Part shown: piece by piece, positions 45,736 to 57,630 of the stretch
Position numbering within the stretch: the first letter of the stretch is position 1
How the letters are laid out: each line of letters starts with the position of its first letter
Translations under genes and position numbers: made by a program
Assembly (NCBI GenBank): GCA_963971225.1
Contig: OZ020269.1
Span: forward strand, 10,625,201 to 10,689,200
Source: Melieria omissa
Taxonomy: Eukaryota > Arthropoda > Insecta > Diptera > Ulidiidae
DNA: 64,000 bases
Direction of reading: 5' to 3'
Notes under the pieces: model-generated
Told to the model about the DNA's origin: nothing
The model's database searches: none
Seen by the model: the letters and a program-made list of their open reading frames with translations, nothing else

Positions 45736-46517
45736 CTAGTCTAGTCTAGTCTAGTCTAAGTCTAGTCTAAGTCTAGTCTAAGTCTAGTCTAAGTCTAGTC
45801 TAAGTCTAGTCTAAGTCTAGTCTAAGTCTAGTCTAAGTCTAGTCTAAGTCTAGTCTAAGTCTAGTCTAAGTCTAGTCTAAGTCTAGTCTAAGTCTAGTCT
45901 AAGTCTAGTCTAAGTCTAGTCTAAGTCTAGTCTAAGTCTAGTCTAAGTCTAGTCTAAGTCTAGTCTAAGTCTAGTCTAAGTCTAGTCTAAGTCTAGTCTA
46001 AGTCTAGTCTAAGTCTAGTCTAAGTCTAGTCTAAGTCTAGTCTAAGTCTAGTCTAAGTCTAGTCTAAGTCTAGTCTAAGTCTAGTCTAAGTCTAGTCTAA
46101 GTCTAGTCTAAGTCTAGTCTAAGTCTAGTCTAAGTCTAGTCTAAGTCTAGTCTAAGTCTAGTCTAAGTCTAGTCTAAGTCTAGTCTAAGTCTAGTCTAAG
46201 TCTAGTCTAAGTCTAGTCTAAGTCTAGTCTAAGTCTAGTCTAAGTCTAGTCTAAGTCTAGTCTAAGTCTAGTCTAAGTCTAGTCTAAGTCTAGTCTAAGT
46301 CTAGTCTAAGTCTAGTCTAAGTCTAGTCTAAGTCTAGTCTAAGTCTAGTCTAAGTCTAGTCTAAGTCTAGTCTAAGTCTAGTCTAAGTCTAGTCTAAGTC
46401 TAGTCTAAGTCTAGTCTAAGTCTAGTCTAAGTCTAGTCTAAGTCTAGTCTAAGTCTAGTCTAGTCTAGTCTAGTCTAGTCTAGTCTAGTCTAGTCTAGTC
46501 TAGTCTAGTCTAGTCTA
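45732..46517. repeat. AGTCT-family satellite: 11-bp core flanked by pentamers
   Basis: The core is about 64 near-perfect copies of the 11-mer AAGTCTAGTCT, which is an AGTCTA hexamer plus an AGTCT pentamer. Both edges (about 45732-45752 and 46455-46517) are plain AGTCT pentamers. Just beyond the right edge, TAGTCTTAGTC contains the hexamer type seen at the window start. The left edge coincides with the truncated end of the RT fragment. Confidence 0.97.
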
Positions 46518-49199
46518 TGTCTGTCCACGTATAGTCTTAGTCGTCTGTATGTTTAAAACTTTTTACTCCAAATTAAAAAAATTCAAATGATTATTTATTA
46601 ATTTGAATAAATTTCAACTATACATGAATAAATATTAATATATTATTTATTTATAGATGAATAAATATTTAAATTTATTGATAACAGTTTTACTAAATAA
46701 TAATCAAACTTTTGTTTACTAACAAAAACTTTTCAATATCCTACTAAACATAAAATATTCTACAAAAATAATATTTTCATGGCTCAATTTGTCAGACTCA
46801 TAGACCTGCGTCCCAATGCACACATTCCAATTAGTCATTTCCACAGCTGCCGTCAGGGGGCGTCAACAACTGTCAATGCCGCCGAGCCGAATGAACCTAC
46901 ACAGCTCCGCTCCTGGCGCAACCACAACGGGCGGCTGTTGTGATGATAAACAACAAAAAGCGCCAATTCACCACAACAATTAAATGCGACCAATTGTTGT
47001 CCAAAATAAAAAAACCAATACAAACACACATACCCACACACACACCTACAAACAAAATAAACAAAAACGAAATGGCAAAAGTAAATGTAAAAAAGTAATA
47101 AACACAAAATAAAAAATCGATCGCAATTGATAAAGTTGAAAATTGTGGCAAAATGCAAATGAGTACAACAACAACAATTATGGTAGCAGCAGTGGCAAGA
47201 ATAATACATATAGCAAATAAAACAACAACAACAACAATCTGCTGCCAACCACCCGAGGCATTTTTATTCAAAGTCACGACATTCAAATTCAAATCAATTT
47301 GAAATTTAGCGCCAAAGCACCAAAGCGCGAGAGGCGTCCGCCAGGCAAGTGCCAAATGCGAATTGGGCGCCCCGACACCGGCTCGCTGCTGGCAAACGTA
47401 CACTTTTTTAATGTATTTGTGTGTGTGTTTGTATGTTTTGTGTATGTTTGTTTGTTTGTTTTTTGCGTGATTTTGTTACTTGACTGCAAAACACTCGTTC
47501 GGGCAGAGCGCAGCGAATTGTGCGCCCCTATTGGCATTTGCATTTGGTGTTGTTGTTCTTGTTGTTGTTGTTGCTGCTGTTACAACAAGCGACAACATGT
47601 GGCCTAGACCGTGTTCAGCATGTGTTGTGCAAATGTTATTGGCAACACGGCTTCGCTGTTGCCGTGGCTGACCTAACAACCAGCGAGCCAGCCAGCCAGT
47701 CGCGCCAACCAACCAACCAGCCAACACGGCACAGCAACGCGCGCAGCACTTGCGATGGCCAACGCTGATATCTTCCTTGGACAGCAACAACAACAATTGT
47801 CGGCACATTCGTACGTGCAACATTCGCAACATTCGCTCGGGTCAATATCAGCGCACCGCACATTCAATTCACCTTCGGTCGCTGGTGGCTGCTCTCGGTG
47901 TCGGTGTCGTTGTTGCTGTTGCATTTGTGCCTAATTGAATTAGCATTTTTACGAGCGTAATGATTTCAATTAGTTTGCACCTCGGCCGCGTTTTAATCTC
48001 GGTACCCAAAAATGGACGCCCGGCTGCCGCATTGCCAACTGACGCCAACTTGCCCACTGACGCCGCGCGTTGTGTTCATGCCGCATGTGGCACATGTTGT
48101 CTCTCGCGCGTATCTTGTATCTCTTCGCATGTGGTGTCTGTGTTGTTCGCCTTTATGGCAATTGTTGCTGTTGCTGTTGTTGGTGTTATTGTTATTGTTG
48201 TGTCGTTGCGCAGCGCGTTTGCCGTTGTCGATTTTGCTCTTAACTCGCCGCTGCATCTGCATTAATTGCTTGTACAGCAACATTGCAGTCCCCCTCTCCC
48301 CCAAACCTGCCGCCCACCTCAACGCAATTCCAATGCAAACTTTTCTGTGGCTGTGGCTGTTGTGTTTTTATCTCGTCATGTTAGTGTTTAGAACGTGTTT
48401 TTATTTGTGTACCAGCGGCTACTAATGGGTTAATAGTTTTATTGCTCAATCGATTTGCATCGTTCGGCGTTTACACGTGTAGCGCATTGTGGCGAACAAA
48501 GAATGGGCTGCCTTTTTTTCACATAGTTACGAGTACTTCAGACAAATGCAAATGGAACTGAATATTGAGAATCGCATTTTCTATGCATTTCTGCGGCATC
48601 CTGGGTTAGGATATTTAAAACGTTTGCATTCTTATATCTCATATTAGTTTTTTTACTGCTTGCTGGATCAATGAAAAGGCTACTCAGACAGTAAAAAGTT
48701 CATATAGGTCACACTGGCGATCAAAGAGTTAACATTATACAAACAAATTGACAAAATTTTGAAAATAGAGAGAGAGAAAGTAAAAAGAATTTTGAAAAAT
48801 AAAGAATGTTTTGGTGGCACTACCTAGTTGTAATTTAGTGTATCGAAAAGATATGTCTTTTCACGATTTTCAGTCAAAATTTCATGACATTTGGTTTATT
48901 GGAAGCGAAGTGTCTGAAGGTGTTTGTGTTATAGGCACAAAAATTAACATGGAACAACGAACCAATCAATATTTGGTTAGGTTAGATTACACTGGCTGAG
49001 CCTTAGGTCAGATGGATGTCCTTAACGTTAAGATTAACTGTAAAAATCTATAAATATACGAGCCCTTCTAGAGAAGCTTAGTAAGTAGTTATAACTTTCA
49101 GGCCCCGAATGGCCACACTTGGACCCATATTGGGTCCCTAATGATGCCAGCTGGAGATCCGCTTATGAGTTTCAGTAGTGGTCCTTGAGAATGCGAGTA
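46518..49199. other. Unannotated DNA: AT-rich then GC-rich segment
   Basis: 46550-46790 is AT-rich. 46840-48430 is more balanced with CAACAA/GTTGTT runs, CAACCAAC (47706-47720) and GT-rich 47415-47460. Many 60-168-codon frames overlap on both strands here and none has a recognisable domain. 48430-49199 has no recognised feature. Confidence 0.45.
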
Positions 49200-49480
49200 C
49201 TTTTGGCAAATTTCAGCAACCGTTTCAAGCCAGCATCGCCACTTCCTCTAGTCCAGCAAACTCGTGTGGTCCTAAGATTGCCAAGCGTTGACTTGAGCTG
49301 ACATAGAAGAAGCAGAGGGCATGTTCTTCAATCAGCGGAGTCTTAAGTGAGCTAATTGTAATTTTGAAAGGGTGGAACACCGAAAGGGCTCTCTGAATGC
49401 TAGTTCCGGACAAAAGAGCCAGAAGCCAAGAAGACCTTTCGCCATTTTCGAGCCATCTGTAAAGTAATTGAGTTATTACT
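49200..49480 (-). pseudogene. Badly decayed LINE RNase H start
   Basis: On the minus strand, NYFTDGSKMAKG (about 49440-49475) matches the first RNase H motif of LINEs, where the D of TDGSK is catalytic. GFWLFCPELAFREPFR follows, resembling the next strand. Stops and frameshifts then accumulate. Flanking LINE sequence is not recognised, so this is a low-information fossil. Confidence 0.5.
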
Positions 49481-49754
49481 AAGTTTTGCTTTTAACTTGG
49501 TAAAACTTTTACCCAAACATTTTAATTAATGAAATCACCAAGTTTTTGGTTTCATAATTTCACGAAATTCAATTCGAAATTCCACAGCGATCAGAAGAAA
49601 ATTTCGGAAAAGCAAAATTTATATCCTTCTTAAATTTTTGTTGAAGTTAAGTAAGTAACTAAGACCAGAATTTACCCTTTGACAACCAATCACAAGCTTT
49701 GTTCTGATTTTAAAAAAGTTTATTTTTTATGAATTTCCTTTTCATTCCATGATT
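49481..49754. other. AT-rich spacer
   Basis: Nothing is recognised between the LINE fossil and the foldback element. Confidence 0.35.
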
Positions 49755-50212
49755 ACACCGTGCGGCCAAATGCAGTAAAACTGGGTTTTTAGTTTTCCTC
49801 TCTGACGATAGGATCTTTTAAAAGGACTTTGAAATTTCAAGGACATGTTTATTTCAGATATATTTTTTTCAAAAACAATATTGGAAATTTACAAGGATAT
49901 TCAAAAATAAATTTTTAAACGGACATTTTCAATACCTCTTCGTCCTTTTGCACCAACACATAAAAATTTCTAAGATTCTAAGGACTTTTCTCTTTCATTT
50001 TATACCCATATTGTTATTCTAGAATGCGCTAAATTTCTCAAATAATTGTTTGAAATAAACATGTCCTTGAAATTTCAAAGTCCTTTTAAACAAAATCCTG
50101 ACGTCAGAGAGAAAAACTAAAAACGCAGTTTTACTACATTTGGCCCCTAGTTCCGCGAGTATATAAATTTTTTTGTGTATTTTGAAAATTTTTTATTTTT
50201 GTCGCACAGTGT
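49755..50212. mobile_element. Intact foldback MITE, 458 bp
   Basis: The termini are ACACCGTGCGGC and the complement of ACACTGTGCGAC (10 of 12). Long subterminal arms pair: AGGACTTTGAAATTTCAAGG plus ACATGTTTATTTCA near 49815-49855 is answered by TGAAATAAACATGTCC plus TTGAAATTTCAAAGTCCTTT near 50050-50095, so most of the element can fold on itself. If the ends are CACCGTG/CACTGTG, the flanks are TTA on both sides, a 3-bp duplication compatible with PIF/Harbinger or CACTA types; this is tentative. No protein is encoded. Other copies: 32755-33278, 33279-33590, and an end fragment near 26140. Confidence 0.82.
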
Positions 50213-52504
50213 TATCTTAAAAAATTCAATTATAATTATTTCTTAAAAATTCACACCTAAGACAATTGTGTAACAGATCGCATAGTCGCTTCAGATGGTT
50301 CTCAAAGTGTTCAAGAAAAATTCTTGTATTGCAAAATTTTCTAAATATTCTAAATCTGTGTCATGACGAGTTGAAAAGAAGTTCAAAAACCCGGCAACTA
50401 TTTTAAAAAACTCTCAAAACTTCACAAGAATTAAAATCAACATTTGTCATATATAAGTCATGTTAAGCATTGTCGACATTGCATTAGAAGTTGGAAAAAG
50501 TACCAGAGAAGACACTTTGATCTCTACGATTGTACACGCATTAGAGTCTACTTTTAGGCTGCCTAACTAAGTCATAAACATATTCACAGATTCACAATAG
50601 CTATTCGCTGTTTTAGACATAAAAACAAGAAATCCTAGGCCACTGATAGACGCTTTACTGCCACAAAGTATGCCAATGTTGCACGCAGAGCTGTTGCGTT
50701 CTTTGTGCAAATATAAAACCACTTTCTTTGCTTCGAGTTATTGGTGCCGTCTGAATTTGTCGTTCTATGCGTCAACAAATCACTGCCAATCCGCCAACGA
50801 AGACCCACATCCTGAATGCCACCATTGATTTCGCCGTGCAACACTAAATGCGCATTAAAACGAAATTATTTAAATCTACAATAAAACTACATACGAGCAT
50901 AAAAATACAAAACACATGCGACATAAACAACTATAAAAAAGAAAACATTAAAATGCGCCCAAGTCCAGTTCGGGGCATTTTAAAAGCGTTTTAATTGCTG
51001 GCAAATCCAGTTCAAAGTGCATTCCTGGCAAGCCGATTTGACATGTAATGGCTCCGGCCGAGCCACATCAGCGAAATTAGCATCGGCGGCGCGTCTGCAA
51101 AGCACTCAGCTGCTGCAGCAACAACACATCAACACATCAGCGCCGACGAACACCCAAGTCAGGGCGACAGAGCGACAGGCGCAGTAATTGATTGAAAGCC
51201 ATCACTTTTGTGCGCTCGCATGCCGCCAGCGTCACGCACACAAACGCACACACACACACACACAAGCAGAAAAACAGACTCACACAAACACTGCTCGCGG
51301 CTGTGTTTCTGTTCCTGTAGCTGTTTGCCTTTTTTGCTCGATTTCGCTGGACTACATTGGAAACCGTCATCGCAGTGACAAATTGATTATTGACAAAATC
51401 CTTACTTGCTCTGCTAAGTGTGTGTTGTTGTTTTAGGTTGGCAGCACTGGCCACTGGAGGCGCTACATTGGCAGAAAAGGCTTGAATTAATATTATAAAT
51501 TTTGTTATTATTTTCATAATAATTTATTTTCATATTCAATACGCAGCTAACCAAAAATAGCATAAATTTTATAAAAAAAAAACTTCGTTGGCACAAATCA
51601 AGTGCTGCCTGCAGCATCGCTTATCTGCTTGGCTTGCATTCTCAGCGCACTTCCTCCCGCTCACTCCCCGCTTGTGCGCTTCACCGCACCGTTTCGCATG
51701 TTCGCTTTGTGTCGCGGCACTTTTGGGGCGGCTTTTGCGGAATGAAACTAAAAGCACACGCAATGCCCAGCCAGCGATAACGCACAGCAAATGATGACCA
51801 CGCGGCGACAGTTGCCGCAACCGCAACCCGGCCTCTGTCTCGGTGAGTGTGTTTGTGTGCGTGTGGATGAAGCGTCGTCAACGCCAGCACAGCAGGTTCG
51901 ACGCTGTGATGCTTCGCAATTGTGGCCACGCACTTTGTGCCATGCGCCGTGTGCGCCTTGGTTGGTCCGCGTGTTCGAATTTATTGTTATTGTTGTTGCT
52001 GTTCGTTTGCATTACCCCATTCCACAAGTCAGAGACGTACGCTCGGACAGGCCTGACGTACATTAACTTTAAGTGTAGGTTACTGATAAGCGCGAACTGT
52101 CGCAGATGCGGCTCAGCCGTTTGCTTTTTTCTGTTTATCATTTTAAAAGACAAAAACCAAAGAAAATAAGAACAACAACAAGCAGTACTTGTGGCAAATG
52201 ACAGTCAAAAAGCAGAAAGAGAAAGGAAATTGTCAGTGATTCATTTGGTCAGCATTGTTGGCTCTTCATTGATGGAGAATTGCTAAGCGAACTTGAAATA
52301 TGAGCAAAGAAATTATGTCAGTTGAATTTTGGTTGAACTTGACTGAAATAAAAAATGAAAGAAGCTAATGAAAATAAAATTTTTTAAATTCTTTAAATGA
52401 AAAGTTTTTCAACACTCATACAAAATATTTATTATGAAATTATTTTTAAATAAAGTATTATTATATTTTCTAAAAGCCAAAATAATACATGTTCCTGAAA
52501 TCTA
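50213..52504. other. Unannotated DNA
   Basis: 50213-50900 is AT-rich. 51000-52080 is GC-richer with CA repeats (51236-51262) and many overlapping short frames, none with a domain. 52150-52500 is AT-rich. No gene is supported. Confidence 0.45.
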
Positions 52505-52508
52505 TTAA

Positions 52509-53672
52509 CCTTCACACTGTCACCAATTTTTATATACGGAAACCGTCACTATTAACATATGTTAATATTTTTCTTCTCATCCGTTTTATAAAGACAACTT
52601 TCATTTTTTGAGCTAAGTTGGTAAGCAAAAACATACAATGGACTGTGCTAAAGAGATTTTAGGTTCACGTGTGGAAGGGGGAAAAGGGATGAATGGGGTT
52701 TCAGCCCCTACAATGTGGGCGAATTTGTTGCTTTTTTTTAAGAAATGCCATAAAAAGTGCATTTTCAAATATATTTTCATCAAATTTCGTATTTAAGACT
52801 TTTAGGTAATACTACATCACATATCCAAATTTGAACGAGATCGGTCAACTATATCATATAGCTGCCATAGAAACGATCGCTCAAAAATGCGATTGGTACA
52901 AAAGGGCTAAATTGGTAACAATTGGTGCATTTTCAAAAATATTTTCATCAAATTTCGTATTTAAGACTTTTAGGTAATACTACATCACATATCCAAATTT
53001 GAACGAGATCGGCCAACTATATCATATAGCTGCCATAGAAACGATCGCTCGAAAATGTGTTGCATTGCGATTTGTACAAACGTGCTAAATTGGTAACAAT
53101 TGGTGCATTTTCAAAAATATTTTCATCAAATTTTGTATTTAAGACTTGTAGGTAATACTACATCACATATCCAAATTTGAACGAGATCGGCCAACTATCA
53201 GTTTACAAATGCACCAAGTCTTAAATACGAAATTTGATGAAAATATATTTGAAAATGCACTTTTTATGGCATTTCTTAAAAAAAAGCAACAAATTCGCCC
53301 ACATTGTAGGGGCTGAAACCCCATTCATCCCTTTTCCCCCTTCCACACGTGAACCTAAAATCTCTTTAGAACAGTCCATTTTATGTTTCTGCTTACCAAC
53401 TTAGCTCAAAAAATGAAACTTGTCTTTATAAAACGGATGAGAAGAAAAATATTAACATATGTTAATATGTAACCAAAATAGGGGTAAAAATTTTCATTTG
53501 TAAAAAAAAGATGGAAAAAATTAAATTTTTAGTTTTCTGATTACATATATAGAAAGAGGTTGACAAATTGGCCACTGAGCCGAAGCCGCATGAAAATCGG
53601 ACTTAAACCCAAAAAGTTATAGCAAAATCAAAATTGAAATATTAACATATGTTAATAGTGACAGTGTGAAGG
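52509..53672. mobile_element. TTAA-flanked foldback element with internal tandem units
   Basis: TTAA lies at 52505-52508 and 53673-53676, and the termini are CCTTCACACTGTCAC and its exact complement (15 of 15), as in piggyBac-mobilised MITEs. Arms of about 240 bp (52551 to about 52800 and about 53225-53466) are near-identical inverted copies. Between them, units of about 170-180 bp with ATTTTCATCAAATTTCGTAT, ACATCACATATCCAAATTTG and TATAGCTGCCATAGAAACGA repeat about three times. The palindrome ATTAACATATGTTAAT occurs at 52551, 53451 and 53641. No transposase is encoded. Confidence 0.9.
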
Positions 53673-53676
53673 TTAA

Positions 53677-55420
53677 ATAAATTTGTTTAACATTTCAATG
53701 CACAATAAACACAAATTTGGCATTTGCCAAAAATATGTAAAGTCTGTAACCGTTAAAAGCTCAACACAATTAAACGAACACAAAATTTATGTAAATTGGT
53801 GAAAAGCACTAAAAACATGGCGTTGGCACTTTTTGCCAGCCGCAAACGCTCGATAAAAACTTTCTTTCAGCGCGCACCAGCGCGTTTGTCGCTTAAGTCT
53901 TTCGTTTCAGCAAGCGACACCGCACAGCGTGCGCTGCACTGCGTCTCATTCAACTTATTCTCAACTCATTTGCCTCATTCAGTGCAACATTAAAATGTGC
54001 ATAAAAACCCCAACAACAACACAGTTCATTTCTTAATTTTATTTCAGTTTTATTCTTATTTCAATTTTTCCACTTTTATGGTACTTGAGGCGAGCCTTTG
54101 CGGCTTGGTTTTTGGTTTTCTGTGTTTTTGTTTTGCGTACGAAAAAAACGCATTTACCTTCCATGGCGCTGCTGATAAGAAAGACGTCAGGCCAGCGCGC
54201 GCAAAATGCACTTGGCTACAAAACAACGCCAACAACAACAACAAACAACACTAAAAGACAACGCGAGAGCAAAAAAAACAAACACACAAACACACGTGTG
54301 CTCCTTTTCGCCGATTCTTATTTCATTTATTATTATTATTCTTATTTTTTTATTTGCATTTAACTTTAGTTCGCACAGCGAGGCACTTTAAAAATGACAT
54401 ACGATGTGTTGCCAAAGCAATTCAATGGGGCTGCATTAAGATGTGCGTTTTCTGGTGCCGTGGCCGTGTGGCTACTACCGGCGATATTGTTGTTGTTATT
54501 ATTGTAGTTGTTGTTTTGATGCTTCTTTTTTTGTGGTGAATTGAAACTCAACATTTCGTAGGCGAACTGCGGCTGCTGTGCAACTGCGGCTGTGACTGTT
54601 GTTGCCCGGAATTTTCGCTTTGCCGCTGCCGAACGCAGCAATGTGCGGCGCAAGATCGCACAAATCAGCGTAAAAAATTAATTGTCTGTTATTATCGTGG
54701 ATTATTAATAATTTATTCTAAGTGTAGTCACGGGCAGCGCCCTCTGCTTTGTGCGGTTCGCATTGCTAGCGCTTCAGTGTCGCTTGTTGTTGCTGCTGGT
54801 GTGCTTGCTCTGATTGTTGTTGTTGTTGTCGTTCTTGCTGCTGATAATTATGGTAATTAATAAATTGTTTATTTTTGGTGTTTAAGTCGCCGCTGTGCTG
54901 TGACTTGTAAATGGCATTCGGTGCACTGTGGCAAAAGTTAGCAGAACAAAACCCAGTTTTCATTGAAATGCGTGCGCAAAAAAATGACTAAATGTTTAGA
55001 TTCTGAAGTGTAAATTGCTTGTTGGCATTAGATAGGAATTTGAAAAATGATTGCAAGGTAAATGCATTAAAATGCGAACTTCAAACGATGGAATGTGGCA
55101 AGTTCTTGGTTGTTCTGTTGACATAATGTGAAATTTTCTATACTTTTTTAAGTGCATAATTTATTAAAATATTAGGATAGGTCAGCTTTAAAGCTTAGAT
55201 TGCTTCATGGATGCGTAATGCATTTGGAATTTTATGGGTTATCGAATTAATAAACTAATAAAATATTTTGAAATTTGTTTTTAGTCCATGAAATAAACTT
55301 ATGCCGATTAGCAAAAAAAAAATCAACGAATGAAACAAAAAAATTAAAATGTAGACATACTAACAAAAGGCTAAATGGCATCGCATCGAGGTCAAAGTTT
55401 AAAAAAAAGCTGGGAAATTC
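53677..55420. other. Unannotated DNA
   Basis: Contains CAACAA runs near 54225-54250, GTTGTT runs at 54490-54520 and 54785-54835, and AT-rich sequence at 55000-55400. Short frames on both strands are not supported as genes. Confidence 0.45.
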
Positions 55421-55975
55421 GACAAATTGCTCCACAGCTGGTCAGAAGTTGCTCTTAGACGATTAAAATCTATGACCGACTGGTCTAGTTTTCCTTACTG
55501 AACATTTCCTTCAAACATACTCACCCCCTATCTCCAATCCTTCATGGGGCTCCCATACAAAATGGTTGTTTTTATAAAATAAGCTTTAATTGCTCCCAGG
55601 TTGCTCCCAGATGTATCAAATGTATGACCGACAAGCATTTATTTTCCCTTCTAAATGTTTCTTTCAAACATATCTACCCGTTATCTCCAAGTCTTGAGGG
55701 AGCTGCCATACAAAACTGGCCATTTTCTATGCAATTGGCTTCCCACTTGTAAATGTATTAGTTAAGTAAGTGAGAAGTCATCGTATCTCAAAAATTACTG
55801 AACCGATTTGAATAATTTATTCAGCAATCGGCAACATTCTTGAGTAAAAAAAATACAAAATTAATTAAGGTCCAGAAATTCACCACCAGAGGGCGTCTCC
55901 CATACGATCGGATTTGTGAGGTTGTCAACTCTTGGGTTTCGACAAAGCAAAAATCAAAACGTATTGTCGAAACCC
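55421..55975 (+). repeat. Dispersed ~540-bp repeat, copy 3, with CTCF-like motif
   Basis: Collinear with copies at 17400 and 26502: CAGAAGTTGCTCTTAGA, CCTATCTCCAATCC, GCTCCCAGGTTGCTCCCAG, TTATTCAGCAATCGGCAACA, CACCACCAGAGGGCGTC (55881-55897) and GTCAACTCTTGGGTTTCGAC. The best preserved of the three by eye. No TIR, LTR or tail was found. Confidence 0.88.
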
Positions 55976-57628
55976 CATTAACCTCCCCATTTTGAATATA
56001 ATTGCAATCGTAATTGAGTGTTAAAAAGAAATGATTCTATTTTTGTGAGAAAATGTGAATTTTTTATTCAACCCACCCTAGCCCCAAATTTTTTTGGCTC
56101 ATGCACTTTTTCACCAAACCGCATAAAATGAGAAATGAAATGTTGCGGAGCATCGAGGACCGATTATTAAGAATCTCCATACAACACTTAATCCAGTGTA
56201 ATGTATATATATATATCATATTTATTATTTTGGATATAACTTTTCGGAAACAATCAGCCAATGTGAAATTTAAGTTGACTATGAGTTGGAATTTATTATT
56301 ATTTTAATAATACTAATTACAATTAATTCAATAACTTTGAGTGAGGTTAATGTAATTTACACATTCGTTTTATTTACTATTTTTATTTAAAAAGACATAT
56401 TCAACAGATCTCTTGTCTTCGTTACTGGTTTATCTTTTTTTGTTTATTTAAGTAATTTTATGATTATTTAATTATTATTTTTATTGATAAATTTTATTTA
56501 TATTTTATTTTTATTTACATTAAAAAAATGCATAAAAAAATTAAATGATAATTCTTCAACCGCCCCCAACTCAAACCTAATTACTCATAGCACTCAATGT
56601 CTTTCCCACCACTGAAAATGCATTACGCATTTATGACATAGGAAACATATATCAAAGTGTGTATGGCATGGATCTAAAACAAAAACTACAACAAAAAGCA
56701 TTTGTGAGTAATACGCGCGTCCTTTGTCAACCTCAATCAACATTCTAAAAGTCAGTCGCAATGGCAACGACCACAAAAAGCACCAATTTCGCAACACGGG
56801 AGTTCAAGGTCCATCAAACGCCAGCAACGCGCGTTGACAATATTGAGTGCGGCGCAACAGCAGCACAGGTTGCCGCCACACTCGAGTCGTCGAACGCGTC
56901 GGCCGCATTATCGGCACTTTAAAAGTGACATTTAAAAAGCACAAGAAACACATTTTTCACTTGTTTTGAATGCCTGCCATGCGAAATATGCGCCCAAACT
57001 TGATCACATGATTTAAACACACATTGCGGGCATTTTGCGCCATGCACACACGCACTCACGCAAACACACAAACGCACGCACACGCACAATGTGCACAGCA
57101 ACGCAGTGAAGCGCTGCGGTGGCGAATGAGAAAATAAAAATGCCAAGAAGTAAATTCGTTTCGATCGGTGTCGAACGACCTACTTGTGCCCTGCATCTAG
57201 AATAAAGAATTCATTAATGATTCCTAACAAGATTCTCATATTTTTTCAATAAATTCAATCGTATATATTTACTTATGTTTGTATATTTCTTTGTTTTACG
57301 AAGGAACCGAATGGGTTAATGTAGCCACTAGTGGGTTAAGGGAGTGTGCCACAACCATTTGCAGTTCTAAACATCGACGAACTAAGAACTGAATTTGGTT
57401 TGTAGTACAAATTGACTTACTTCGTTCACTACGACTATATGGCAACCCTGTAACTGTAACTGTAATAGCTGTAACACCAATGATTATCTGTGCTGAATTT
57501 CATGTCAATATCTTTCTTTCTTCAATTAATTCAATTCCAGGGAAGAAGCCTTTAGTCAGACGACAGTTCGACAGACGGATGAAGAAAAATCATTCTCAAC
57601 ACCGATTCTTCAGGTTATCCTTATACTA
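55976..57628. other. Unannotated DNA
   Basis: 56290-56560 is AT-rich. 56750-57130 is GC-richer with CACACGCACGCA-type repeats at 57043-57090. 57170-57628 is unrecognised. No gene is supported. Confidence 0.45.
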
Positions 57629-57630
57629 TA

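Noticed and set aside
46897..47403. 168-codon minus-strand open frame
   Set aside because: Val/Ile/Cys-rich from CAACAA runs on the other strand; no domain, and neighbouring frames are similarly open.
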